Below are positions 8,556 to 18,458 of a DNA stretch of 64,000 bases, one piece after another (positions within the stretch are counted from its first letter, which is position 1; each line of letters begins with the position of its first letter). Source of the stretch: Olivibacter sp036959255 (lineage in GTDB: Bacteria > Bacteroidota > Bacteroidia > Sphingobacteriales > Sphingobacteriaceae). The position numbers and the translations under genes were made by a program. The notes below the pieces were generated by a model. That model did no database searches, was not told where the DNA came from, and saw nothing but the letters and a program-made list of their open reading frames with translations. Where the stretch lies: assembly GCF_036959255.1 (NCBI RefSeq), contig NZ_JAWMTI010000005.1:248001-312000 (forward strand). Direction: 5' to 3'.

Positions 8556-10190
8556 TTAATTGTAACCTGGGTTTTGTTGAAGATTGGGATTTAAATCACG
8601 TTGTCTTTGCGGAATAGGAAAAAGTGCCTTAGTTGGGTCGCTTGGTTGATGATCCCACCAAGATTCTGTGGTAAATTTGCCGAAGCGAATAAGGTCATCC
8701 CTTCTGAATCCTTCAAATATAAACTCTCTCCCGCGCTCAGCCAACAATTCGTCCATCGTTAGCGTGCTTGTAGTATAGGCATTAGCTGGCCAATCACTAT
8801 CGGAGAATGCCCGTTTTCTACATTCATTGATTAACGTTACGGCCTCTTGCGTTGCAACGCCTCCGTTCTTTCGCATAATAGCCTCAGCTTTAGCAAAGTA
8901 AATCCATGATAGCCGGTAAATATTCCAGTCAGTATTATTATAATTTGGATCAACCGGAGTTCCGTCAATACCCACCACTTGATTTCCCAGCTTATATTTA
9001 TTAAAGCGCACACCACTGTTTTCTTCCCCTTCACTCATATTAGAAACAGTAGATCCGGATTTATTCTTTCGAATATTATCGACAAACACCAAAGGTTGTC
9101 CATTATATTCTTCAGAACCCGTAACGGGTACTCCTGTTCCAAAGTTATACATAGGCCCTTCCAATAGCCATTCTCTCTTTCTTAAATCTTGATCGGAATA
9201 GTTTGTAAATACACCAGGGATAACTACAATTCCGTCATTTCCGTTCCTTCCACCTCCATAAATTTCTCTCTGTTTAAAATGATAAAATTCGCTGGGCCAG
9301 GAAGGTTGAAAATTAGCCGTTGTATAATCATAGGCAATGGAAAATATTACTTCCTTAGACAAGTCGTTCGTCGTGTTATAAGTATCGATAATATTAGGAT
9401 CCAAAGCCATAATACCGTTTTGTGCTCCACCATCTCCATTAATTAAATGATCGGCTGCAGCAATACAATCATCCCAGCGAGCAGTTCCCGTCCAAACCTC
9501 TGCATTGAGATACAACTCTACCAACATCGCATACGCGCCAGCCTGAGACATTCTGCCCAACATTTCACGAGAAAGCTTGGGTGCTTGATTGATGTTCTCC
9601 AGAATTTCACTTTCCACAAAGTTAAACACGTCCTGACGGGAGCGGGTCTCTGGCTGAGCGGGCTCTCCTACCTGCGTTACGATTGGGATATTGCCAAAAA
9701 GATCCATCAATTTTAAATAATGGAAAGCTCTTAACAATTTTAGTTCTCCAATATAAGCAGCCTTCTCTTCCTCTGTTATTCCCATTGCAGCAACATCCCG
9801 CTTTTCCAAATTTTCGATAGGATCGTTACACAGGCCCATCCCCCAATACATTAAGGACCAAGCATTGTTCAGCCCCCCTTCATCCACGGTCCATGCATGG
9901 TAGTGCAGGCGTTTCCATTTCCCTCCGTCTTCTCCATGCCGACCCTTTGTAGGCCAAGCCAATTGATCGCCAGAAAGTTCTGCAGGTCTCCACCAACCAT
10001 CCTGCCCAGAAGGCGTTACCCATGCATTCGCATGAGTATAAGGCCTCAGCACTGCCGACACAACTTCATTTCTGTTATTGTAGAAATTATCTGTAATCAT
10101 TTCATCATAGGCATTCTCATCCAACTTAGTACATCCGGTCAGTAGTAATGTGCCTACCAATATTTTTTTTAATAATGATTGCGTTTTCAT
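8556..10190 (-). CDS. SusD/RagB-family glycan-binding lipoprotein
   Basis: A 544-residue surface lipoprotein that caps the SusC transporter and binds the oligosaccharide. The signal peptide carries a lipobox LLLTGC, with Cys about residue 20. The body has the family's TPR-like helices (LRAFHYLKLMDLFGNIPIV is a hallmark stretch) and the C-terminal ELLAERGREFIFEGFRRDDLIRFG pattern, and it ends near PNLQQNPGYN. Length is typical. It starts 55 bases after the susC stop and is surely co-transcribed with it. A strong hairpin follows its stop. Ligand identity must come from the PUL context, which points to mannose-containing glycans. Confidence 0.96.
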   Translation of the reverse strand: MKTQSLLKKILVGTLLLTGCTKLDENAYDEMITDNFYNNRNEVVSAVLRPYTHANAWVTPSGQDGWWRPAELSGDQLAWPTKGRHGEDGGKWKRLHYHAWTVDEGGLNNAWSLMYWGMGLCNDPIENLEKRDVAAMGITEEEKAAYIGELKLLRAFHYLKLMDLFGNIPIVTQVGEPAQPETRSRQDVFNFVESEILENINQAPKLSREMLGRMSQAGAYAMLVELYLNAEVWTGTARWDDCIAAADHLINGDGGAQNGIMALDPNIIDTYNTTNDLSKEVIFSIAYDYTTANFQPSWPSEFYHFKQREIYGGGRNGNDGIVVIPGVFTNYSDQDLRKREWLLEGPMYNFGTGVPVTGSEEYNGQPLVFVDNIRKNKSGSTVSNMSEGEENSGVRFNKYKLGNQVVGIDGTPVDPNYNNTDWNIYRLSWIYFAKAEAIMRKNGGVATQEAVTLINECRKRAFSDSDWPANAYTTSTLTMDELLAERGREFIFEGFRRDDLIRFGKFTTESWWDHQPSDPTKALFPIPQRQRDLNPNLQQNPGYN

Positions 10191-10245
10191 CAGTAATTAT
10201 TTCAATTTAAACTCCGATTGCTATACATATGGTTAAATCAGCCTA

Positions 10246-13200
10246 TTAAAAGGCGAGATTAACTCCGAACAAGAATGATCGCGTACTTGGATAAGAACTC
10301 CTATTGTCAATACCTAATCTTCTATCGTTGTTGTCGGGATTTCCGATCCCCGTGTCCGAAACCAGATCAGGATCGTTACCCGAGTACCCTGTAATGGTCG
10401 CTAAATTCTGTCCTGTTGCATAAACCCTCAGGTTTTTTACCAATCTTGTGGGGAGTTTAAAGGTATAGCCAATAGTAACTTCATCAATTTTCCAATGACT
10501 ACCACTTTCCAAATAATAGTCAGAATACATATAGGTGTCATCGATATCCTTATACTTGGTGAATGTTTCTTTTAACAGATTACCACTCCAGGTTTTGTTA
10601 CCATAACTTAACGCCATGGTATTCAGGATATCGTAAGCAAATTTCCCGCGCATAAACACCCTGAAGTCAAATTGTTTATACCTAAAGCTATTCGTTAATG
10701 ATAAGTAATATTTTGGAACCGCATTTCCGATAGGAGCCAAATCGGTTAGGTTTCTATCCTTCGAATAATTAATTTGGTCGTTTCGAACGGCCTCTCCGTT
10801 CCGATTATAAAACAGCCACTTACCATCTTCCGTGAAACCAGCAAAACGTTTTCCCCAAAATTCACCAACTTTTTCGCCTTCATAAGTAGTAAAAGCCTCA
10901 CCCAAAGCACCGGCTCCACCAATTGTTCCATAATTCGCATATTCCACTTTATAGATATCATTGGAATAGGAATCCAAGGTGTTCTTTGTGGTGCTGGCAG
11001 CCAAATCAATCGTCCATTTGAAATCCTTTTTATCGACTGCTTGATAGCTAAAGGCAACTTCAATCCCTTTAGAAGAAATAGATCCCACATTGGTATAAAT
11101 CCGGTCTCTGATATAAGGCGGTTGCGGAGAGGTGTAGGTATCAAGCAAGTCTTTCGTCGTCCGTTTGAATACATCGATGCTACCACTGAGTTTACTATTA
11201 AACAACGTATAATCAACACCAATATTGGTTTCTCTTTTGGTTTCCCATTTCAAATTTGGATTAGGATTCCGATTGGGGCCATACGTTTCTCTGTAATAAC
11301 CATCTGGATAAAGGTATCTTCCACCGCCTCCCAAGGTAACACGGGAAGCATTATTCGCAAAGCCAGAGTTTCCCGTCTCCCCATAACCTGCACGAAGTTT
11401 CAGAAAATTCACAAAGCTGATGTCCTTCATAAATGCTTCCTCAGACACGGTCCACCCCGCGGATACCGCAGGAAAATTTCCCCATTTGTTGTTATCGCCA
11501 AAACGAGAAGAACCTTCATGACGTAAAATAAACTGCGCCATATACTTGTTGTTAAAAGTATAATTTATCCGCCCGAAAAAGGCTATAAGCGTGTTGTCGT
11601 TTTTAAAGCTTCCCATGCTCGCTTTACCATCAATTAAAGCCGTCCCCTGGCCTAGATTATCTTCGTGAAAAAGGTCGTTGATAAACCCGCGATTTTCTGC
11701 ACTCAGGCCTTCTTCTTTATAATATCGGTAGCTGTATCCTGCAATAGCTGTCAAATTGTGTTTCTCCGCAATGAGCTTTTGGTATTGTAAAGTAGGTTCA
11801 AAAGCGTAAGATTCTGAAAGAAAATCGCTCTTTGCCGCCCATGCTCCTCCTGGATAATCGGTGTTTTCTAACGATGCTTCGCTGTTTTGGGGAGCATACT
11901 GGCTATCATTCCATGATTCTCGCTGGTACGAGCCAAAAACTGAACCTTTCAATCCAGGTAATAACTCCAGATCTGCTTTAAAATCGCCGGAAGTAGTTTG
12001 TTGCTTCCTCCAAGATGTTTCTTGCATTAAGCGAGCATATTCATTGGTACTTATTAGATCAAAACGATAAGACCCATCATCATTAAAATTGGATAAAGTT
12101 GGATTTTTGAACACTTCGCTTTCCCATCCGCCACCTCCTAGTCGATTTTGCTTATTGAAATTGGTTGCCAAATTTAGCATGACGTTCAAGCGATCGTCTA
12201 ATCCTTTTTGATTGATATTCAATCGCGCGCCATATTCCTGACGAGTGTTAGCTAAACTTATGCCCTCTAGATTCCGGTAGTTCACACTTGCTCGGTAGTT
12301 GGTATTACTCGTTCCTCCGCTCATAGCAAGATTATGGTTATTCGATAGGTTACTATGATTAATCAGCATGTCATAGAAATCGGTATTATGACCAAAATCT
12401 TGCTGATTAATTTCGCCGCTATTTACTTTATCCCGAAACTCTTCTGCTGATAAGGTGTTTGGTCTCCTGGCCACATATTCCTTTCTAACATAGTTATTGT
12501 AAGTAAAAGAAGAGGCACCTGCCTTTCCTTTTTTTGTAGTCACTAAAATAACACCAGCATTGGCAGTAGATCCATAAATAGCGGCTCCAGAACCATCTTT
12601 CAACACGTCTATCGATTCAATATCGTCCTGCTGCAATAGGTCCATATTTCCTCCGGGAATACCATCAATTACATAAAGTGGGCTGGCAGATCCGGCAACA
12701 CTTACCACGCCGCGCAACTGAACCGCAACTGCCGTATTCGGATTCGATCCACTCGTACGTGTCACCTGCAAACCTGCAACCTTTCCCTGAATGAGGTCCA
12801 AAGGGTTTCTTGCACCGCTTTGCCTGAATTGAGCGGTATCGATGTGCGCTACAGCAGAAGTCACCTCTTTCTGTTTTAATGTTCCGTAACCTACAGAAAC
12901 TGTTACTTCTTCAAGCGATTGCACATCTGGATTCAGCGACACGTTGATAATCATCCTGTTACTTACCGGTTCATCTTTTGTAATATATCCTAAATATTGA
13001 AACTGCAATATGGAATTTGGCAAAGCAGCTAATTCAAACCTTCCATTCCCGTCTGTTTGTGTTCTGTTCTGTGTTCCTTTTACACTAACGGTTACTCCTG
13101 GTAATGGATTTTTGTCATCAGCGCTTATTACTTTACCTACGACAGTTTGCGTGTTACTAGTTTGCGCATAACTATACATGCTACATATCAACAGTGTGAT

Positions 13201-13296
13201 CAATAAACTGCTCTTAAAAAGATAAGGCATGGCCCTTTGTGAGAAGCACTGTCCAAAAAGGCGCTTCCAACGAATTGTGTGTTTAAATTTATGCAT
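10246..13296 (-). CDS. SusC/RagA-family TonB-dependent transporter
   Basis: A 1016-residue outer-membrane transporter that imports oligosaccharides using TonB energy. After a long N-terminus with a signal sequence ending MYSYAQ come a carboxypeptidase-regulatory-like domain (VVGKVISADDKNPLPGVTV), a plug domain (LYVIDGIPGGN, IESIDVLKDGSGAAIYG, NAGVILVTTKKG) and a 22-strand barrel ending FLFGVNLAF. There is no N-terminal anti-sigma-interacting (STN) domain, so it is not a sigma-signalling receptor. That fits control by the divergent two-component pair instead. The first Met at 13296 places about 25 residues before the hydrophobic core; MPYLFKSSLL is a possible alternative start. It is first in the PUL operon. 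Confidence 0.96.
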   Translation of the reverse strand: MHKFKHTIRWKRLFGQCFSQRAMPYLFKSSLLITLLICSMYSYAQTSNTQTVVGKVISADDKNPLPGVTVSVKGTQNRTQTDGNGRFELAALPNSILQFQYLGYITKDEPVSNRMIINVSLNPDVQSLEEVTVSVGYGTLKQKEVTSAVAHIDTAQFRQSGARNPLDLIQGKVAGLQVTRTSGSNPNTAVAVQLRGVVSVAGSASPLYVIDGIPGGNMDLLQQDDIESIDVLKDGSGAAIYGSTANAGVILVTTKKGKAGASSFTYNNYVRKEYVARRPNTLSAEEFRDKVNSGEINQQDFGHNTDFYDMLINHSNLSNNHNLAMSGGTSNTNYRASVNYRNLEGISLANTRQEYGARLNINQKGLDDRLNVMLNLATNFNKQNRLGGGGWESEVFKNPTLSNFNDDGSYRFDLISTNEYARLMQETSWRKQQTTSGDFKADLELLPGLKGSVFGSYQRESWNDSQYAPQNSEASLENTDYPGGAWAAKSDFLSESYAFEPTLQYQKLIAEKHNLTAIAGYSYRYYKEEGLSAENRGFINDLFHEDNLGQGTALIDGKASMGSFKNDNTLIAFFGRINYTFNNKYMAQFILRHEGSSRFGDNNKWGNFPAVSAGWTVSEEAFMKDISFVNFLKLRAGYGETGNSGFANNASRVTLGGGGRYLYPDGYYRETYGPNRNPNPNLKWETKRETNIGVDYTLFNSKLSGSIDVFKRTTKDLLDTYTSPQPPYIRDRIYTNVGSISSKGIEVAFSYQAVDKKDFKWTIDLAASTTKNTLDSYSNDIYKVEYANYGTIGGAGALGEAFTTYEGEKVGEFWGKRFAGFTEDGKWLFYNRNGEAVRNDQINYSKDRNLTDLAPIGNAVPKYYLSLTNSFRYKQFDFRVFMRGKFAYDILNTMALSYGNKTWSGNLLKETFTKYKDIDDTYMYSDYYLESGSHWKIDEVTIGYTFKLPTRLVKNLRVYATGQNLATITGYSGNDPDLVSDTGIGNPDNNDRRLGIDNRSSYPSTRSFLFGVNLAF

Positions 13297-13519
13297 ATGA
13301 ATTTTGATTGGTTACAAAAGTTGTTTTGTTAAAAAAAACGTTTTAGCTTTGCCATATTCCATGTTCAGCAAAGTTTTGTTTATTTTGTCCCTAAGGTTTA
13401 CAGGCTTAAAGCATTAGTCTGATTATGAGCGTAAAGGTAAGTCTACACCAAAGAAAAAGTTGTCAACCAAATCACAATAGATTGTTAACAGAATCTTAAC
13501 AGAACGATCAAGAAATCAA
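13297..13519. promoter_or_regulatory. Divergent control region between susC and the kinase/regulator pair
   Basis: This 223-base gap separates the divergent susC and sensor kinase genes and must hold both promoters. On the minus strand TACCTTTA at 13432-13439 resembles the TAnnTTTG -7 box with one mismatch and would give a leader of about 130 bases. No clear -33 box lies at standard spacing. AACAGAATCTTAACAGAA near 13487-13504 is a short direct repeat (period 11) that could bind an OmpR-type regulator; this is inference. Confidence 0.45.
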
Positions 13520-14983
13520 ATGGTCAAAGAAAGGATTAATAGGCTGTTATTACCATCGATCATTTTATACCGATCGATTGCCGTCTGCTGTATGGTTATT
13601 CTCATCATTGTCCAAGCGAATCTCATATACAATACCTACGAACTAAAAAACAGACAATATAACTTGGATGAGAAAGATCGAATCGATCATGCTTATAAGC
13701 AAGCCATTCGAAATGAGTTCTTATTTCCGGGGGGTGCGCGCATTCTAAATCAACATATCATTAGGAACATAACAAAGTTTCAGGAGCTTTATCTTTACAA
13801 ACCAAAAGAGTTTGAAGCATTCCGAAAGAAGGTAAGTGAAGATTTATATAAGGATCTCGTTCATCTTAGCACAATGGATAGCTTATTCCGAGTGATTCGT
13901 AATCAGTTGGAGTTAGGCAACGACCTGCTATTTCTTCTTACCCTCAACAATATTGCCATCACATTCGATGGCATTGCCTATGTCCCCATATACCATAAAG
14001 GGATTTTCGAAAACTCCTTAACAAGTATACGAGAGCTCAATCAAGGTATGTTAGTCGCCGGTGATCTATCAATTGCCAACCGTGAAAACATGGTCACGAG
14101 TCTGATTATTTCCGAACCTACTCCCTATACTTTGCAAGTTAGTTTTAGTTTGTATGTTGATCAACGCAATCGTCAGCTGGCGATCTTTAAGCAGATGATA
14201 CCGACTTTAAGCTTGTCTTTAATGTCTATTGCTTTCGTATTGCTAATCTATTACTTCACTTATAGAAACTGGTTAAAACAGAAAAAGTTAGCGGATATGA
14301 AATCAGACTTTCTGAACAGTATCACCCATGAATTCAACACCCCCATTTCGGCGATATTAGTCGCAAATAAAAGCCTACAAAATCCGCAAATAGCCACGAG
14401 TTATGCCAGTGTAAATGCATTGACAGCGATTATAAAAAGGCAAACAGATCGTCTTCAGACTTTAGTCAATCAAGCGCTCAATATCACGTCCATGAATAAG
14501 GAAAACATTAAAAAGGAAGCGCATGACCTAGAAAAATTGTTGGAGGAGATTATCAACGATTATAAACTGAAAACAACAGAGAGAATCCAAATTAACTATA
14601 CACCGCATACATCCAGCTCGGTTGTTAAGTTAAATCGATTTCTTTTTACTACCATGCTTTATAATATTTTCGACAACGCTTTAAAATACAACGACGCGAA
14701 TATTAAGCATATTCTGGTAACAACCAAACAGACGAATGAAACCATAAACATTTCAATAAAAGATAATGGCATTGGGATGGCCGAAAGTACCATTTTACAT
14801 ATTTTCGAAAAATTCTATCGTGGAAAACAGGATTTACGAGCAGGTGGCTTAGGTCTCGGCCTGTTTTATGTAAAACAATCGCTCGAGGCACATGGATGGC
14901 GACTTGATTTACAAAGTGAAATTGGTGTAGGAACTGAATTTTGTATCTTTATCCCCTATCATACAAATAGTTTAGGCTTATGA
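13520..14983 (+). CDS. Membrane sensor histidine kinase next to the PUL
   Basis: A 487-residue two-transmembrane kinase. TM1 is at residues 12-36 and TM2 at about 228-247, enclosing a periplasmic domain of about 190 residues that I do not recognise. The cytoplasmic part has HisKA with ITHEFNTP (His270), N-box FDNALKYN, G1 DNGIGM, F-box FEKFYRG and G2 GGLGLGL. Its last four bases overlap the regulator's start (ATGA), so the two are translationally coupled. It is divergent from susC and probably senses a glycan breakdown product or envelope state and controls the PUL. Kinase call is certain; the PUL link is inferred from position. Confidence 0.93.
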   Translation: MVKERINRLLLPSIILYRSIAVCCMVILIIVQANLIYNTYELKNRQYNLDEKDRIDHAYKQAIRNEFLFPGGARILNQHIIRNITKFQELYLYKPKEFEAFRKKVSEDLYKDLVHLSTMDSLFRVIRNQLELGNDLLFLLTLNNIAITFDGIAYVPIYHKGIFENSLTSIRELNQGMLVAGDLSIANRENMVTSLIISEPTPYTLQVSFSLYVDQRNRQLAIFKQMIPTLSLSLMSIAFVLLIYYFTYRNWLKQKKLADMKSDFLNSITHEFNTPISAILVANKSLQNPQIATSYASVNALTAIIKRQTDRLQTLVNQALNITSMNKENIKKEAHDLEKLLEEIINDYKLKTTERIQINYTPHTSSSVVKLNRFLFTTMLYNIFDNALKYNDANIKHILVTTKQTNETINISIKDNGIGMAESTILHIFEKFYRGKQDLRAGGLGLGLFYVKQSLEAHGWRLDLQSEIGVGTEFCIFIPYHTNSLGL

Positions 14984-15675
14984 AGCATCGTTTACTTTTC
15001 GTTGAAGATGAACAGGATCTCGGAAACGTTGTTAAGCAATATTTAGAGTTTGTTAACTTTGAAGTAGTCTGGTGCATGAGTGCCAATGAGACCCTCTTGC
15101 GCTATCTGCAATATCCAAGCTACGACCTACTTATTATTGATGTACAACTACCTGATTATAATGGCTTTGAGTTAGCAGAAAAAATAATCAAAGAAAACAA
15201 TGATCAGGCTTTCTTGTTCCTAACTGCAAGAAATGAGAAAAAAGATCGTATTCACGGCTTGCATATTGGCGCGGATGATTATATTAACAAGCCTTTCGAT
15301 ATCGATGAACTGGTTTTAAGAATAAAGAATATAATACGAAGGAACAATAAAGATACAGGGTCCGAAGCACTTCCGGGTGAGCTTCCAATAGGCGATCTCA
15401 TTTTTCAAAAGGAACTATTGAGATTAGCCCTTCCAAATAAAAAAACCGTGTCGCTTACTTTAAGAGAGGCGGAATTGCTAGAGTACCTACATCTTAACAA
15501 TAATCGTATTTTAAAAAGGGAAGAGATTCTGTTGCATTTATGGGGTGAAAATGACTACTTCTTGGGAAGAAGCTTGGACGTTTTTATTTCGAGACTTCGC
15601 AAAGCATTAATGTACTCTACCCGAGTCAATATCGAGAATGTGTATGGGGTTGGCTTTATTTTTCGTATATCATAA
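14980..15675 (+). CDS. OmpR-family response regulator
   Basis: A 231-residue DNA-binding regulator paired with the preceding kinase. The receiver domain has acidic residues E9-D10, phospho-acceptor Asp54 (LIIDVQLPDYNG), a Thr switch in FLTAR and Lys in NKPFDIDEL. The C-terminal winged helix (about 130-231) shows LTLREAELLEYLHLN and RSLDVFISRLRKAL, the recognition region. The start overlaps the kinase stop by 4 bases. The likely target is the divergent susC promoter region, and autoregulation is possible. No other partner gene lies nearby. Confidence 0.94.
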   Translation: MKHRLLFVEDEQDLGNVVKQYLEFVNFEVVWCMSANETLLRYLQYPSYDLLIIDVQLPDYNGFELAEKIIKENNDQAFLFLTARNEKKDRIHGLHIGADDYINKPFDIDELVLRIKNIIRRNNKDTGSEALPGELPIGDLIFQKELLRLALPNKKTVSLTLREAELLEYLHLNNNRILKREEILLHLWGENDYFLGRSLDVFISRLRKALMYSTRVNIENVYGVGFIFRIS

Positions 15676-15723
15676 TAAAATAAAAACATTTGTTGTACGA
15701 TCGCTTCGAACCTAATATTAGCA

Positions 15724-16701
15724 CTAGAGGTGTGTATTAGTTGCTAATTGATAATTTTTATCCCGGGCTTTTAAAAAGCCGTAGTTCTTTATCAAATCAA
15801 TCACATATTTGTTGTAATGATTAACTCCAAACTGATTAAGGTGACTTTCATCCAAAAAACAACTGTCCGGTAATTTCAAATGCTCGTTGGCGTTTCGATA
15901 AAATCCGTACTTAGCAAAGAGTTTGTCTGCAAATATATTATTGGTAACATGTTTGTATTTCGCTTGTGGGATGGGTGATTGCAGAATCAGATAAGGAATC
16001 TTCCTTTCCTTCAGTGTATGGATTATTCGCTCGAATGCCCTTATTTGATCTGGCAAAAATGAATAATTTACAGACTTATAATACTTCGCTCCCTTGAAAC
16101 GATCTGTCGATTGCACATATCCTCCAGACACATACAAGTCTCCATTTTTGTTGGGATTTTCCTCTTTAAAATCGTCATTGAATTCCAAAACATCGGCAAG
16201 TGCTCGATAGAACAACGTATTGTATATGCTAATATTATTATGGGATAAACTCAAATTCACAAGTCCTGTATCAAGCTCAGCATTCGATACCAGATCGATC
16301 ACAGACTCAATGCCGTCGGATTTAAACAAAATGGGGTAAACATCAATAATTACTAATTTAGGCTGAAATCTAGCCATGTACTTCGTAAAGAGGTAAGCGG
16401 TCTGAATCGGTGTTTGAGAAGAAGAGCCAAGATTAAAGAGCTTCCACCTTTGTTTTGCAAAAATACGAGGATCATAACCACGGTAAGCGTGGGATGACCC
16501 CACTACAAGAACATCAACATTTTTTTCAACCTTTTTTGCTTCGTCAAACCTTGTGTAGGAATAACCTACCCCGCCTAAGACGTAAGGTAAATTCGGGCGA
16601 ATTGAAAAAGGGGCGAAGCGTCCAAAAACAATTAACCCCATGAAGCAGGTAACACAAGCTATTCCGACAAAGGAGATGAGTGATATTAAAAACTTTTTCA
16701 T
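15724..16701 (-). CDS. SGNH-like partner of an MBOAT acyltransferase
   Basis: A 325-residue protein with one N-terminal membrane anchor or signal (residues 4-27) and an extracytoplasmic SGNH-like domain. VVGSSHAYRG (about residues 67-76) gives the catalytic Ser block and CFLDESHLNQFG near the C-terminus gives the Asp-x-x-His block. It follows the MBOAT gene by 121 bases on the same strand. This is the AlgI/AlgJ-like or DltB/DltD-like arrangement, in which the MBOAT brings acetyl groups across the membrane and the SGNH protein transfers them to a polysaccharide. I would not give it a specific name. The acceptor polymer is unknown; the EPS locus is about 13 kb away. Confidence 0.78.
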   Translation of the reverse strand: MKKFLISLISFVGIACVTCFMGLIVFGRFAPFSIRPNLPYVLGGVGYSYTRFDEAKKVEKNVDVLVVGSSHAYRGYDPRIFAKQRWKLFNLGSSSQTPIQTAYLFTKYMARFQPKLVIIDVYPILFKSDGIESVIDLVSNAELDTGLVNLSLSHNNISIYNTLFYRALADVLEFNDDFKEENPNKNGDLYVSGGYVQSTDRFKGAKYYKSVNYSFLPDQIRAFERIIHTLKERKIPYLILQSPIPQAKYKHVTNNIFADKLFAKYGFYRNANEHLKLPDSCFLDESHLNQFGVNHYNKYVIDLIKNYGFLKARDKNYQLATNTHL

Positions 16702-16822
16702 TCGAATAATTATTTATGCGTAAAACATCTCTGTGACACAAATGGCTTCGTTATCTACGGCTGGCAGATAGATCGATCCTTTCTTCAGGTTCTTTTTACA
16801 TGGCTGCTCACACAGTCTCATC

Positions 16823-18280
16823 TTAAAATTGAAAATATATAAACTCCGTTCCTCCAGTTTGCATATACATGAGGATAACAAAAATCATAAAGGAATAAAA
16901 GGACCAACGTATCATTCTAGGCCAGACAACACCTATTTTCTCTATTGCATAATTTTGTTCACGCCCTAGCCACTCCACAACCATAAAGGGTATAATAAGT
17001 AAGAAGCAAACGATGATTCCTCTTAGCTCCAGCGACTGCAAAGGGTTAAATTGATCTCCCATATTAAAAAAAATGCCCGCTATATATTGAAAGGCATGTT
17101 CAAGGCTAGAGGCCCGAAAGAAAATCCATGCGAAGGTAGTCAATGCAAAGGTGATCATTATTTGGAGCAATTCTCCCCAAGAGGGAAACAAGCGCCCTTT
17201 TGCAACAATATCAAGATTTGCCCGATTTGTTTTAAAAATTATTGAAGGCATAATAAATAAAGCATTTAACCCTCCCCACGCAATAAAAGTCCAATTTGCA
17301 CCATGCCAAAAACCACTTACCAGAAATATGATGAATGTATTACGTATACTCATCCATAATCCACCCCTACTTCCACCCAAGGGTATATACAGATAATCTT
17401 TGAACCACGATGATAAAGAAATATGCCATCTACGCCAAAATTCAGCAATGTCTCTTGAGAAGTACGGGAAGTTAAAGTTTTTCAACAATTCGAACCCAAA
17501 CAATCGCGCTACACCTAGGGCAATATCAGAATAACCCGAAAAATCACCATAGATTTGAAAAGCAAACAGAATAGCACCTATGATTAGTACTCCACTTGAA
17601 TACGTTGAAGAACCATCAAAAATTATATTAACGTATTCAGCACAATTATCGGCAATGACTATTTTTTTTATAAAGCCCCAAAGTATTTGCTTTAAACCAT
17701 CAACGGCCCTAGAATAATCAAATTTCCGCATTCTCTTTACTTGAGGCAATAGATGTGTCGCCCTTTCTATAGGACCCGCAACTAAGAGCGGAAAAAAACT
17801 GACAAATAATGAATAGTGTACCCAATTTGTGCTGGGTTCAATTTTTCTATTATAGATATCCAGAACGTAAGATAATCCATGAAATGTGTAAAAGGAAATA
17901 CCTACAGGAAGAATAATATTCAAGGTGGATGTATTTGGCTTAAACCCAAACCGGCTGATCAAATCGCCGAAAGATTCCACAAAAAAATTATAATATTTGA
18001 AAAAGGCGAGAAAGCCTAAATTAATACCTATACTCAAAACAAGCCAGAATTTTCTACTTTTCGTATGCTCAGCACGATAAATTTTAAGGCCGGTGAAGTA
18101 ATCAAGAAAAGTAGAAAAAGCAAGTAAAAATAAAAATCGCCAATCCCAGCAACTATAGAAATAATAGCTTGCTATCAATAAGAGTATATTTTGTTGCTTA
18201 AGTGATCTATTTACTACGAACCAGTAGAAAACGAAAACAATCGGTAAAAAAATAGCGAAACTAATGGAATTAAATAACAT
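16823..18280 (-). CDS. MBOAT O-acyltransferase, AlgI-like
   Basis: A 485-residue polytopic membrane protein of the membrane-bound O-acyltransferase family, starting at ATG 18280 (MLFNSISFAIF). An in-frame TTG 21 bases upstream is unlikely. About ten hydrophobic segments are visible. The core AlgI signatures are present: VGISFYTFHGLSYVLD, AGPIERATHLLPQ, FWRRWHISLSSWFKDYLYIP and SGFWHGANWTF, with the catalytic His326. It moves acyl groups, usually acetyl, across the cytoplasmic membrane for polysaccharide modification. The SGNH-like gene follows. It is not in an alginate cluster, so the acceptor is probably EPS or another wall polymer. Confidence 0.93.
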   Translation of the reverse strand: MLFNSISFAIFLPIVFVFYWFVVNRSLKQQNILLLIASYYFYSCWDWRFLFLLAFSTFLDYFTGLKIYRAEHTKSRKFWLVLSIGINLGFLAFFKYYNFFVESFGDLISRFGFKPNTSTLNIILPVGISFYTFHGLSYVLDIYNRKIEPSTNWVHYSLFVSFFPLLVAGPIERATHLLPQVKRMRKFDYSRAVDGLKQILWGFIKKIVIADNCAEYVNIIFDGSSTYSSGVLIIGAILFAFQIYGDFSGYSDIALGVARLFGFELLKNFNFPYFSRDIAEFWRRWHISLSSWFKDYLYIPLGGSRGGLWMSIRNTFIIFLVSGFWHGANWTFIAWGGLNALFIMPSIIFKTNRANLDIVAKGRLFPSWGELLQIMITFALTTFAWIFFRASSLEHAFQYIAGIFFNMGDQFNPLQSLELRGIIVCFLLIIPFMVVEWLGREQNYAIEKIGVVWPRMIRWSFYSFMIFVILMYMQTGGTEFIYFQF

Positions 18281-18458
18281 ATCTGTACGCTTTTGTGACA
18301 ATCGCGGTTATAATTCGGTAAAACAATATTAAATTTATTTACTGTTCTAACCAATCATTATCTCGAAACGTACATTTTATGTTACACCTACCACACTTAT
18401 TCTCAAACAATTAATAGCAAAAAACCGATTTTTTATGAAAATGATCTGCGTAACTTTT

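Noticed and set aside
10774..11526. 250-codon frame on the plus strand, antisense to susC
   Set aside because: It lies wholly within the well-conserved TonB receptor gene and has shadow-type composition with no recognisable domain.
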